A stretch of DNA of 64,000 nucleotides from Clavibacter nebraskensis NCPPB 2581 (GTDB taxonomy: Bacteria > Actinomycetota > Actinomycetes > Actinomycetales > Microbacteriaceae), in contig NC_020891.1 of assembly GCF_000355695.1 (NCBI RefSeq), forward strand, positions 2,294,001 through 2,358,000, written 5' to 3'. The notes beneath the pieces were generated by a model. That model made no database searches, was not told where the DNA came from, and saw only the letters and a list, made by a program, of their open reading frames with translations. Shown here one piece after another: positions 1-7,671 of this stretch. How positions within the stretch are numbered: position 1 is the first letter of the stretch; each line of letters opens with the position of its first letter. The translations under genes were made by a program, and so were the position numbers.

Positions 1-33
1 CCATCCGTTCCCGTTCCGCTCCGCCGGACGCGA

Positions 34-69
34 CGACGCCGCCGCATCCGGGTGGATGCGGCGGCGTCG
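34..69. terminator. GC-rich hairpin, 16-bp stem
   Basis: Positions 34-49 pair perfectly with 54-69 around a 4-nt loop (gggt). It lies 24 bp beyond the stop of the SseB-domain gene, which is read leftwards, so it fits an intrinsic terminator for that gene and perhaps for an unseen gene further left. No long T-run follows, as is common in high-GC actinobacteria. Confidence 0.6.
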
Positions 70-92
70 GGTGGTCGGGTCGACCGGCGGGA

Positions 93-548
93 TCAGATCG
101 CGTCGGGCGACGGCGATGCGGGCGCCTGCGGCGCGCCGTCCTCGTCCTGGTCGATGACGCGGCGCACGTCGTCGGCGAGCTGCGCGACGCCCTCGGGCAT
201 CATCTCGAAGCCGTCGGTGGTGCCGACGTTGATGACGAGGCCGGTGCCCTCGGGGATCGCCTGCACGAGCTCGGCGGCGGGGATGGTGGCGACGTGGTCG
301 GCGACGCTCGTGACCTTCTCTTCGATGCGGTCCTCGTGCGTGAAGGCGGCGAGCATGGGCACGCCGTCGCGGTCGAAGAGGACGGGCTGGAGCTGGTCGG
401 TATCGGGGGTGAGGGGCGTGGCGGTGGGCACCACGACCGTCGTGTTGATGAACTCGGTGAGGACGGCGGTCATGTCGGACTCGCCCGCCTGGCCGCGCGC
501 GATGGCCTGCTCGAGGGGGGTGGGCTCTCGGTCCTGTGAATCGGTCAT
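93..548 (-). CDS. SseB N-terminal-domain protein
   Basis: A 151-residue cytosolic protein with no signal peptide or membrane segment. The body carries features of the SseB N-terminal domain: VVPTATPL near the start of the fold, PVLFDRDGVPMLAAFTHEDR in the middle, and LVINVGTTDGFEM towards the end. The tail is acidic and Pro/Ala-rich. In actinobacteria such stand-alone domains are widespread and their molecular role is unknown; the name comes from a Salmonella protein with which no shared function should be assumed. It stands alone, divergent from the BlaI-like gene, with a strong hairpin after its stop. Confidence 0.75.
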   Translation of the reverse strand: MTDSQDREPTPLEQAIARGQAGESDMTAVLTEFINTTVVVPTATPLTPDTDQLQPVLFDRDGVPMLAAFTHEDRIEEKVTSVADHVATIPAAELVQAIPEGTGLVINVGTTDGFEMMPEGVAQLADDVRRVIDQDEDGAPQAPASPSPDAI

Positions 549-673
549 GGGTCCATCGTGCCCGATCCGGCGGGGCGACCGCTGACCGCGGCGGCCGGGC
601 CGGGCGTCGTCGCGGCCGCGCGCGGAGTTAGGATGGTCTTTCCAACCGCCATCCGTCCCGAGGGGAGACGCCC

Positions 674-1045
674 GTGTCGATCGGACGCCAGCGCCCCCGC
701 GGCGAGCTCGAGGCCGCCATCATGGACGCCCTCTGGGACGCCGACGAGCCGCTCACGGCCAAGGACGTCGTCGCCCGCATCCCGGATCCGCGCCCCGCGC
801 TCACGACCGTGCTCACGGTGCTGGACCGGCTGGGTCAGAAGGGCCTCGTCACGCGCTCGGACGAGGCGCGCGCGCTCACGTTCGCGCCGGCCCGGTCGCG
901 CACCGACCACGCGGCGTCGCTCATGTCGGGCGCGCTCGCGGCCACGAAGGACCGCGAGGCGGCGCTGCTGCGCTTCGCCGGCACGCTCGACGGGGACGAC
1001 CTCACGGCGCTGCGCCGCGCGCTCGGCGGGGACGACCGGGCCTAG
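674..1045 (+). CDS. BlaI/MecI/CopY-family transcriptional regulator
   Basis: A 123-residue winged-helix protein. The segment RGELEAAIMDALWDADEPLTAKDV followed by PALTTVLTVLDRLGQKGLVTR is the typical BlaI/MecI helix-turn-helix and wing. The C-terminal third is a short helical dimerisation region. The GTG start is preceded by AGGGGAG. Family members repress beta-lactamase or copper genes and are often inactivated by a membrane peptidase of the BlaR/M56 type; no such peptidase is adjacent. The convergent neighbour is a CopC-like copper protein, which makes metal-related control a reasonable guess, but no operator was found to support it. Confidence 0.85.
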   Translation: MSIGRQRPRGELEAAIMDALWDADEPLTAKDVVARIPDPRPALTTVLTVLDRLGQKGLVTRSDEARALTFAPARSRTDHAASLMSGALAATKDREAALLRFAGTLDGDDLTALRRALGGDDRA

Positions 1046-1070
1046 GCCCGCGACGCCGACCGCGGATCGG

Positions 1071-1841
1071 CTAGCGCGGGTCGTCGGCTCCGTCATACGG
1101 CCCGCCCACGCTCTCCCCGTCCTCGCCGGGGAACCGGCGCGACGACCGGCGCACGACGCCGACCACCACGAGCACGGCGGCCGCGAGGATCACGAGGCCG
1201 ATGAGCACGAAGACCCAGACGGGCGTGGTCTCGGCCGTCTCGGCGAGCGGCACGGACGCGCCGGACTGCGCGTCGGACGTGGGCGCGGACGCGACGGACT
1301 CGGCGCCCTGCGTCGTCATGGTGCCCTCGGGCTCCGGCGTCGCGGTGGCCGCGCTGCCCGCCCAGGCGTCGCCGCAGGCCGGGGCCGCGGTGATCGCCGG
1401 GGTGCCCGTCGTGTCGCCGGTCGGCGCGTAGGTGAAGGAGTATGTGCCGTCGATGGGGTGGCTGTCGCTCGAGACCGCGCGCCACGTGACCTGGTAGGTG
1501 CCGGCCGTGCCGAGCGCGATGCGGGTCATGGCGGCGGATCCGTCGACGGCGACGCAGCCGTCCTCGTGGAACGAGCCGTCCGAGGTGTTGACCACCTGGA
1601 TGGCGAACCCGGAGTTCTGCGCGTCGAGAGCGAGCAGCTCCTCGCTGAAGTCGAGCGCGATGGTGCCGGGCTCGTCCGTGACGGTGGCGTCGGCGGCGGG
1701 GGTGGATCCCACGAGCCGGTCGTGCGCGGAGGCGGCACCCGCCGGGATCAGCGCGCCTCCCAGCACGAGCGCGGCGGCACCCGCGGCGAGCGCGGCGCGA
1801 CAGAGGAGGGACGGGGTGCGGGGGTGGTGCGGAGACGCCAT
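1071..1841 (-). CDS. CopC-domain copper resistance protein, membrane-anchored
   Basis: A 256-residue exported protein. A signal peptide covers about residues 1-38, ending in GAASA before HDRLVGSTPA, so the mature protein starts with the histidine that CopC proteins use to bind Cu(II). A second copper-site histidine is in SSDSHPIDGTYSFTY. The rest is the beta-sandwich CopC domain, a Ser/Thr/Pro linker, one C-terminal transmembrane helix (PVWVFVLIGLVILAAAVLVVV) and a basic cytoplasmic tail. This matches the actinobacterial YobA/CopC form, which is anchored to the outer face of the membrane. No CopD partner is next to it. The ATG at 1841 is chosen because the signal peptide begins there. Confidence 0.88.
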   Translation of the reverse strand: MASPHHPRTPSLLCRAALAAGAAALVLGGALIPAGAASAHDRLVGSTPAADATVTDEPGTIALDFSEELLALDAQNSGFAIQVVNTSDGSFHEDGCVAVDGSAAMTRIALGTAGTYQVTWRAVSSDSHPIDGTYSFTYAPTGDTTGTPAITAAPACGDAWAGSAATATPEPEGTMTTQGAESVASAPTSDAQSGASVPLAETAETTPVWVFVLIGLVILAAAVLVVVGVVRRSSRRFPGEDGESVGGPYDGADDPR

Positions 1842-1945
1842 GGGTCCATCATCCCCCGCGGTGCGCTGCACGGACGGGCGTGGGCGTCCGTGACGCCGCG
1901 CGCGCCCGTGTTGCGCCGAGCGCCGCGGCACGATGGACTCTTCGG

Positions 1946-3253
1946 ATGAACATCGCCCCGCAGGACGCCCCCGGCGACGGCACGGCGCGATCCGCCGGCC
2001 TGACCGCCGACGAGATCGACCGGATCCGCCGCGACTTCCCCCTCCTCGACACCGAGGTGAACGGCCGCCGGCTCGTCTACCTCGACTCGGCCGCCACCTC
2101 CCAGAAGCCGCGCCAGGTGCTGGACGCGGAGCGCGCGTACCTGGAGCACCGGAACGCCGCCGTCCACCGCGGCGCGCACACGCTCGCGGCCCTCGCGACC
2201 GAGGAGTTCGAGGAGGCGCGGGAGAAGGTCGCGCGCTTCGTGGGCGTCGACCCGGGCGAGATCGTGTGGACCTCGAACGCGACCGAGGGGCTGAACCTCG
2301 TCGCGTACGGGCTCGGGAGCGCGGCGGCGCCCGCATCCATCCGCGTGCGGGAGGGCGACGAGATCGTCGTCACGGAGTCGGAGCACCACGCGAACCTCAT
2401 CCCGTGGCAGCAGCTCGCGCTCCGCACAGGCGCCCGGCTGCGGTACATCCCCGTCGACGACCAGGGCGCGCTGCGGCTGGAGACGCTGGGCGACGTCATC
2501 ACGGAGCGCACGCGCGTGGTGGCGCTCGCGCACGTCTCCAACGTGCTGGGCGGGGTCGCACCGCTCGGACCCGTGATCGCCCGGGCGCGCGAGGTGGGCT
2601 CCCTCGTCGTGCTCGATGCCTGCCAGTCCGTACCGCACCTGCCCGTGGACCTGCGCGCCCTCGATGTCGACCTCGCCGTGTTCTCCGGCCACAAGATGCT
2701 CGCGCCGACCGGCATCGGGGTGCTCTACGGGCGCCGCGCGGTGCTCGAGGCGCTGCCGCCGTTCCTCACGGGCGGGTCGATGATCACGACCGTGACGATG
2801 GAGGCGGCCGAGTTCCTGCCGCCGCCGCAGCGGTTCGAGGCGGGCACGCAGCGCATCTCGCAGGTCGTGGCGCTGGGCGCCGCGGTCGACTACCTGGAAG
2901 CGGTCGGCATGGACCGGGTCGCCGAGCACGGGCGGCGCATCGGCGCGCGGCTCGTCGCGGGCCTCTCCGGCATCCGCGGCGTGCGCGTGCTCGGGCCGGG
3001 CGCCGGAGGCGACCGCGTGGGCCTGGCCGCGTTCGACCTCGCGGGCGTGCACGCGCACGACGTGGGGCAGATCCTCGACGACCGCGGCATCGCCGTGCGC
3101 GTCGGGCACCACTGCGCGCAGCCGCTGCACCGGAGGCTCGGGCTGACCGCGTCCGCGCGGGCGAGCGGCACCCTGCACACGACCGACGCCGAGATCGACC
3201 TGCTGCTGCAGGGCGTCGAGGACGCGGCCGCGTTCTTCGGGGCCGGCCGATGA
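1946..3253 (+). CDS. sufS: Cysteine desulfurase, SufS type
   Basis: A 435-residue class-V aminotransferase-fold enzyme that takes sulfur from cysteine for Fe-S cluster assembly. PLP-binding lysine K250 sits in VFSGHKM, and the catalytic cysteine is about C390 in RVGHHCAQP, the SufS-type motif with a short active-site loop. The N-terminal FPLLDTEVNGRRLVYLDSAATSQKP is also typical. Its stop overlaps the ATG of sufU (ATGA), so the two are translationally coupled; SufU is the usual zinc-dependent sulfur acceptor of this enzyme class. The rest of a suf operon (sufBCD) is not in this window. Confidence 0.96.
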   Translation: MNIAPQDAPGDGTARSAGLTADEIDRIRRDFPLLDTEVNGRRLVYLDSAATSQKPRQVLDAERAYLEHRNAAVHRGAHTLAALATEEFEEAREKVARFVGVDPGEIVWTSNATEGLNLVAYGLGSAAAPASIRVREGDEIVVTESEHHANLIPWQQLALRTGARLRYIPVDDQGALRLETLGDVITERTRVVALAHVSNVLGGVAPLGPVIARAREVGSLVVLDACQSVPHLPVDLRALDVDLAVFSGHKMLAPTGIGVLYGRRAVLEALPPFLTGGSMITTVTMEAAEFLPPPQRFEAGTQRISQVVALGAAVDYLEAVGMDRVAEHGRRIGARLVAGLSGIRGVRVLGPGAGGDRVGLAAFDLAGVHAHDVGQILDDRGIAVRVGHHCAQPLHRRLGLTASARASGTLHTTDAEIDLLLQGVEDAAAFFGAGR

Positions 3254-3690
3254 GCGCCCCGGGCGCCGGCGGCGGGCTCTACCAGGAGCTGATCCTCGAC
3301 CACTCGCGCACGCCCGAGGGCCAGGGCGATCCCGCCGGCTGGCCCATGCACGCGCACCAGGTGAACCCGACGTGCGGGGACGAGATCACGCTCGGGGTCC
3401 GCGTCGAGGACGGCCGCGTGGCCGAGATCCGGTGGACGGGCCACGGCTGCGCCATCTCGCAGGCCTCGGCCTCGATGCTCGTCGGCGTGCTCGACGGCGC
3501 GAGCCTCGACACGGTGCACGCGCGCATCGCCGCGTTCCGCGAGGTGATGCGGAGCCGAGGCGTGTCCCACCTCGACCCGGAGGAGTTCGGCGACGCCGTC
3601 GCGCTCGACGGCGTCTCCCGGTACGTGGGCCGCGTGAAGTGCGCGATGCTGCCGTGGACGACGCTGGAGGACGCGCTCCGCGCCGGCTGA
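3250..3690 (+). CDS. sufU: SufU zinc-dependent sulfurtransferase
   Basis: A 146-residue SufU protein. The three conserved cysteines are visible at C42 (NPTCGDE, followed by D44), C67 (GHGCAISQAS) and C131 (RVKCAMLPW). SufU also has the insertion between the second and third cysteines that separates it from IscU scaffolds. It accepts the persulfide sulfur of SufS and passes it to the SufBCD scaffold. It starts within the stop of sufS, so the two are co-translated. Length matches the family. Confidence 0.95.
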   Translation: MSAPGAGGGLYQELILDHSRTPEGQGDPAGWPMHAHQVNPTCGDEITLGVRVEDGRVAEIRWTGHGCAISQASASMLVGVLDGASLDTVHARIAAFREVMRSRGVSHLDPEEFGDAVALDGVSRYVGRVKCAMLPWTTLEDALRAG

Positions 3691-3801
3691 TCCGCGCCCT
3701 CCTGCCCGGTCCGCGCGCTCCCACCCGATCCGCGCGCGACGCGGGCAGAGTGGAGGGGCGGCGGCCGCGCGGGCCGGCGACCCGCGACACCAGGAGGACC
3801 C

Positions 3802-4197
3802 ATGGCCCCCGACGACGACATGCCGAGCACCATCCGCCGCTCCCCCGAGCACGCGCAGGCCACGTGGTCGGCGGCGCACGCGGCGGCCGAGGAGCAGTAC
3901 GGATCCGGCGAGCGCGCCGAGCGCACCGCCTACGCCGCGCTCAAGCACGGCTTCGAGAAGGTCGGCGACCACTGGGAGCCGAAGGACTCGACGGGGCCGT
4001 CGGATCCGGGCGCCGAGGAGCGCGGCGCGGGCACGGCAGGCGGGGTCGACGCGAACGCCTCGAAGGCGCACCTGATGGAGGTCGCGCGCCGCCTCGACGT
4101 CGCCGGCCGCAGCCGCATGACGAAGGACGAGCTGGTCGAGGGGATCCGGATGGCGAACGACCGGGAGACCCGGCGGGCCCGCGAGCGCGACAGCTGA
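3802..4197 (+). CDS. ChaB-domain protein with Rho-N-like tail
   Basis: A 131-residue soluble protein. Residues 6-60 (STIRRSPEHAQATWSAAHAAAEEQYG, then AYAALKHGFEKVGDHW) match the ChaB fold. After a Gly/Pro-rich linker, the last 45 residues (KAHLMEVARRLDVAGRSRMTKDELVEGI) resemble the Rho N-terminal/SAP-like helical module that binds nucleic acid. The strong ribosome site CAGGAGG lies just before the ATG. ChaB was named for a link to cation transport regulation in E. coli, but its molecular activity is unknown. This two-domain form is common in actinobacteria; it may act as a small nucleic-acid-associated protein. Confidence 0.8.
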   Translation: MAPDDDMPSTIRRSPEHAQATWSAAHAAAEEQYGSGERAERTAYAALKHGFEKVGDHWEPKDSTGPSDPGAEERGAGTAGGVDANASKAHLMEVARRLDVAGRSRMTKDELVEGIRMANDRETRRARERDS

Positions 4198-4216
4198 AGC
4201 CGGGCGCCGGGCGCGC

Positions 4217-4771
4217 CTAGGGGAGGTCGACGCGGAACAGCGCGCACTCCGTGTCGTAGTAGCCGCGCGTGCGGCCGAGGGGACGCATCCCGATGCGGCG
4301 GCACACGGCCTGCGACGGCGCGTTCGCCGGGTTCGTCACCGCCAGCACGCGGCGCAGCCCGCCCTCCTCCGCGTGCGCGAGCACCCGGCGGGCCGCCTCC
4401 GTCGCGACGCCGCGGCCCCAGGCGTCCGGGTGCAGGTGCCAGCCGATCTCCGTCTCGCCCTCCTCCGGCGCGTCGCGCGGGGCGGGGTCGTCGCCGGCGA
4501 GGGGCGCGGCCGACGCGGGCAGCTCCTTGAGCAGGAGCGTGCCGAGGAGCGCGCCGCCGTCGCGGTCCTCGATCGCCCAGATGCCGCGCACCGGGTGGTC
4601 GAGCGCGGCGTAGCGGGCGGCGCGGGCGGCGGCCTGGGCGGGATCCGTCTGCACCGCACCCGTGCCGATCCAGCGCATCACCTCGGGCCGCGCGTGCAGG
4701 TCGAGGAGGAAGGGCGCGTCGGCGTCCGTGAAGCGGCGGAGGAGCAGGCGGTCGGTCGCGAGGTCCGGCAT
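4217..4771 (-). CDS. GNAT N-acetyltransferase, RimJ/RimL type
   Basis: A 184-residue acetyltransferase. The N-terminal LATDRLLLRRFTDADAPFLLDLHARPEV is characteristic of the RimJ/RimL-like branch that acetylates protein N-termini or small amines. The acetyl-CoA site is in HPDAWGRGVATEAARRVL, and NPANAPSQAVCRRIGMRPLG is the typical late GNAT motif. A GTG lies directly before the chosen ATG and could also serve as start. It is convergent with the ChaB-like gene. The substrate cannot be read from sequence. Confidence 0.85.
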   Translation of the reverse strand: MPDLATDRLLLRRFTDADAPFLLDLHARPEVMRWIGTGAVQTDPAQAAARAARYAALDHPVRGIWAIEDRDGGALLGTLLLKELPASAAPLAGDDPAPRDAPEEGETEIGWHLHPDAWGRGVATEAARRVLAHAEEGGLRRVLAVTNPANAPSQAVCRRIGMRPLGRTRGYYDTECALFRVDLP

Positions 4772-4807
4772 CACCCCAGGCTAGTCAGCGACGTCGGTGG
4801 CTCCCCC

Positions 4808-4813
4808 TAGCGT
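4808..4813 (+). promoter_or_regulatory. -10 box TAGCGT of a probable leaderless promoter
   Basis: TAGCGT ends exactly 6 nt before the ATG at 4820 and no ribosome site intervenes, so transcription should start at or next to the start codon. The same arrangement recurs at six other genes in this window. Confidence 0.45.
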
Positions 4814-4819
4814 GACGGC

Positions 4820-5920
4820 ATGCCCGAGCCGGTGGATGCGTGGTGGGCGCGACGCCGCTGGTCGCGCGGCCTCGACGTGCCGTACCCGGTGGGCAGCTAC
4901 CGGGAGGCGTGGGCGTCGTTCCCCGTGCTCATCCGGCAGTACCACCCCGAGTTCAACCGCGGCATCACGCTCACGCAGGTGCCGCCCGCGGCCGACGTGC
5001 TCCTCACGTGGCAGTGCGACGTCGGGCACGTCTTCGTCGCGACGCCCGAGGAGCAGCGGAGGCGGCCGGGCCGCGAGCGTCGCCGCTCGTCGTGGTGCCC
5101 CGACTGCGCGGAGGCCGCGGCGCCGCGCACGCCCGTGCTGCCGATGGCGGACGAGGTGCGCTGGCCGGGGGCGTCGCCGCTCGTGGCGGGGCCGGTGGCG
5201 GGCGGATCCGGGCTTGACGCGTCCGGCGGATCGCCGTCCTCGGCCGCCGGTCCCGGTCCCGCGCGTCCGCGGCGGGGCGCGCGCGACGGTCGCCCCGCGG
5301 CCGGCGGCGCGGCCCGCGACCGGCGCGGCAAGGACGGCACGCCGAGCACGGCCCCGGCGAGCGCCCCTGCCGCCGCACGTCGCACCCTCCCCTCCGCCGC
5401 GCCGCCCGCCCGCGCCCGCCGCTCCCCCGCCGTCTGCGCGAAGACGCCCGACCTGCCCGTCGGCGAGCCGTTCGCGAGCGCGTGCGCGCCGCCGACCGCG
5501 TCCGCCGTCGAGGAGCGCCTGCGGCAGGATCTGGCCGCGCGCCTGGATCACACGCCGGGCCTGAACGCCGTCCGGCTCGCGCGCCCGTTCTTCGAGCACC
5601 TCGAGGCGTGGCCCGACATCCTGCTGCCCGAGCTGCGGGTCGCGATCGAGTACGACAGCACCGGCCGCCACGGCCTCGAGCACGTCGGCCGCCGCGAGGA
5701 GGCCGACCGGCGCAAGGACCGGGCGCTGCGCTCCGCCGGCTGGGAGGTGATCCGCATCCGCACGGGCAAGCTGCCGCCCCTCGGGCCCTACGACCTGTGC
5801 GTCGCGGGCCTCACGCGCAGCACGGTGGACCAGCTCCTCGACCGGCTCCGCGAGATCCGCGGCCCGCTGTTCGTGGACGCCTACCTGCGGGAGGCGCCGC
5901 CGTCGGTCGCGGCCGGGTGA
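4820..5920 (+). CDS. Zinc-ribbon plus PD-(D/E)xK nuclease-like protein
   Basis: A 366-residue protein in three parts. The first 110 residues include CDVGHVF and, after a basic stretch, WCPDCAEA, a treble-clef zinc ribbon of the kind found in DUF4379-like proteins. Residues about 120-230 form a low-complexity Ala/Pro/Arg linker. The last 130 residues carry WPDILLPELRVAIEYDSTGRHG, then KDRALRSAGWEVIRIR, which fits a Vsr/DUF559-like PD-(D/E)xK nuclease core (acidic residues E and D in IEYD). It is probably DNA-directed, but target and role are unknown. A leaderless promoter is likely. It is convergent with another nuclease-like gene (5936-6499). Confidence 0.6.
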   Translation: MPEPVDAWWARRRWSRGLDVPYPVGSYREAWASFPVLIRQYHPEFNRGITLTQVPPAADVLLTWQCDVGHVFVATPEEQRRRPGRERRRSSWCPDCAEAAAPRTPVLPMADEVRWPGASPLVAGPVAGGSGLDASGGSPSSAAGPGPARPRRGARDGRPAAGGAARDRRGKDGTPSTAPASAPAAARRTLPSAAPPARARRSPAVCAKTPDLPVGEPFASACAPPTASAVEERLRQDLAARLDHTPGLNAVRLARPFFEHLEAWPDILLPELRVAIEYDSTGRHGLEHVGRREEADRRKDRALRSAGWEVIRIRTGKLPPLGPYDLCVAGLTRSTVDQLLDRLREIRGPLFVDAYLREAPPSVAAG

Positions 5921-5935
5921 GCCGCGCACCTGTCG

Positions 5936-6499
5936 TCAGCTGACCCGCGACGCCAGCGCCTCGCTCCGCCACCTGGCGAGCAGCTCCCACGGATCCGGCT
6001 GGCCCGCGGCGAGCGCGGCCACGTGCGCCCGCAGCTCGTCGTCGAGCTCGAACCACTCGGTCCGGTCGAAGCGCTGCCGCGCGAAGAGCACGTGCCGCGC
6101 CCGCTCCACCGACCGCCCGCCGCGCTCGAAGGCCAGCAGCTCGTCGTGCCGCAGCGTGCCGAGCCGCTGCCGCGGGTTGGCGCTCGTGCCGATCTTGACG
6201 CGGTCGCCGAAGCGGATGTAGTAGACGACGTCGACACGCGGTGGCGCCAGCTCGCCGTCCGGGTGGTCGCCGTGCCGCCACTCGCACACGGCGCACAGCC
6301 AGCCCGACGGGTACCGCACGCCGAGGCGGGATCCGCACGCCGGGCACGGCGACGGCAGCACGTCCTCGACGCCGTGCGCGCGCTCCGCCCACGCGGCGGC
6401 GGCCACGAGGTGCGCCGCGCACAGCGGCACAGGCGCGCCGGGTTCGACCGCGGCGGCGCAGCCCTCGGCGCGGCACGGGGCGGATCCGTTCGACGTCAC
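5936..6499 (-). CDS. GIY-YIG-like (T5orf172/MUG113) domain protein with zinc ribbons
   Basis: A 187-residue protein starting at GTG. The N-terminal half has several cysteine pairs (CRAEGC, LCAAH, CPAC, CAVC) that could form two small zinc-binding modules. Then comes VDVVYYIRFGDRVKIGTSANPRQRLGTL, the first part of a T5orf172-type GIY-YIG domain, with ERARHVLFARQR and EWFELDDELRAHVA completing it. Such proteins are common as unannotated singletons in actinobacteria and their targets are unknown. A nuclease role is inferred from the fold only. Confidence 0.65.
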   Translation of the reverse strand: MTSNGSAPCRAEGCAAAVEPGAPVPLCAAHLVAAAAWAERAHGVEDVLPSPCPACGSRLGVRYPSGWLCAVCEWRHGDHPDGELAPPRVDVVYYIRFGDRVKIGTSANPRQRLGTLRHDELLAFERGGRSVERARHVLFARQRFDRTEWFELDDELRAHVAALAAGQPDPWELLARWRSEALASRVS

Positions 6500-6558
6500 G
6501 CCCCGACGCTAGGCGCGGGGGCCGACACCGACACCTGCGGGAGCCGGTCGAGACCCGC

Positions 6559-6963
6559 TCAGCGCGCCGCCCGCACCACCACGGGCGCCTCGTCCTCGAG
6601 GCCGCGGCGCAGCTCGACCGACGTCCACGGCACGGGTGCGTTCGCGAAGATCGGCTCGAGCACCTCCCACATGATGCGGCGGTCGGGGCCTACGAAGTAG
6701 ACGTCGTAGGAGTCGTCGCCGAACTCGTTGCCGTCGATCCCGCCGGCCTCGAGCAGCTGCAGGGCGTCGTCGCCCGCGATCTCCGTGGCGGCCAGCGACT
6801 CGAACGCCTCGTACGCGGTCGCCGCCTCGCCCGCCTCGAAGCGCAGCACGACCCAGTCGTCGGACGCGTCCTCGCGGGTCCAGGGGCGCGCGACGGCGAC
6901 GATCGCCATCGTCAGGCCGGTGATGATCCCGGTGAGGAGGAGCGCGCGGATACGGGGCGTCAT
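6559..6963 (-). CDS. Single-pass membrane protein of unknown function
   Basis: A 134-residue protein. One N-terminal transmembrane segment (about residues 6-26, IRALLLTGIITGLTMAIVAVA) is followed by an acidic extracytoplasmic domain of about 105 residues without cysteines. The domain contains WVVLRFEAGEAATAYEAFESLAA, then YDVYFVGPDRRIMWEVLEPIF. The mix of alternating strands and helices suggests a small alpha/beta fold. I do not recognise the family. It stands alone and divergent from the winged-helix gene at 7184. Confidence 0.65.
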   Translation of the reverse strand: MTPRIRALLLTGIITGLTMAIVAVARPWTREDASDDWVVLRFEAGEAATAYEAFESLAATEIAGDDALQLLEAGGIDGNEFGDDSYDVYFVGPDRRIMWEVLEPIFANAPVPWTSVELRRGLEDEAPVVVRAAR

Positions 6964-7183
6964 GCGCGTGCCCGTCCGGCCTCTGCTGCTGCGCTCATGC
7001 GGCCTCCCGTGCGGGCCCGGGACCTCGCGGCGATCGCGACACCCCGTCCAGTATGCGCGCGGATGTCCGCATGTGACGATCACCTGACCCGCGTGGACCG
7101 GGAACGATCCTGCTCGGTACGTTTCCCCTGCGAGCATGCGGCCCGCCCGGGTCGCTTCCCCACCGCTCCGCCAGAGGAGCACC

Positions 7184-7606
7184 ATGGTCGACCGCAGCAC
7201 GCACGAGCAGATCATCACCACCATGACGCAGGTGTTCGACCTGATGGACGGTGCCACCGTGGAGGTGTGGGACGGGCTGACCGGCCTCCAGATCCAGCTG
7301 CTGCGGGTCGTCGCGACGGACATGCGGGTGGACCGCCAGTCGCTCTCCATCTGGACCCGCACCTCCCGCGCGGCCCTCGTGCCCAGCCTCGGCGCCCTCC
7401 TGCAGCGCGGGATCCTGGCGGAGGAGGAGGACGACGACGGCCCGCGCCTGGTCGTCGCACCGGCCGGCCGCGAGCTGCTCGCGCGCGTGCTCCGAGCTCG
7501 CGCCGCGTGGATCCACCAGGCCTGCTCGGCAGCGACGCCCGCCGTCGACGACGCCGAGGTCCAGCGCATCGTGGGCGTCCTGCGGCGCATCGCCGACGGC
7601 GCCTGA
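7184..7606 (+). CDS. MarR-like winged-helix protein
   Basis: A 140-residue protein that starts after AGAGGAGC. The order of segments is helical dimerisation region (QIITTMTQVFDLMDG), LTGLQIQLLRVVATDMRVDRQSLSIWTRTSRAALVPSLGALLQRGIL (helix-turn-helix) and a short acidic wing (EEEDDDGPRLVVAPAGRELLARVL), ending in a C-terminal helix pair. This is the MarR layout, although overall similarity to well-known members seems weak. It lies 66 bp upstream of an amino-acid permease read in the same direction. The permease seems to have its own promoter, so control of the permease is only a guess. Confidence 0.6.
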   Translation: MVDRSTHEQIITTMTQVFDLMDGATVEVWDGLTGLQIQLLRVVATDMRVDRQSLSIWTRTSRAALVPSLGALLQRGILAEEEDDDGPRLVVAPAGRELLARVLRARAAWIHQACSAATPAVDDAEVQRIVGVLRRIADGA

Positions 7607-7659
7607 CCGCGACCCCCCACGCCGCCTCGGGCGATCCCGCCCCCTCGCCACCACGCCCC

Positions 7660-7665
7660 TAGTGT
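7660..7665 (+). promoter_or_regulatory. -10 box TAGTGT of a probable leaderless promoter
   Basis: TAGTGT ends 6 nt before the ATG of the permease at 7672, with no ribosome site between them. Confidence 0.45.
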
Positions 7666-7671
7666 GGGGTA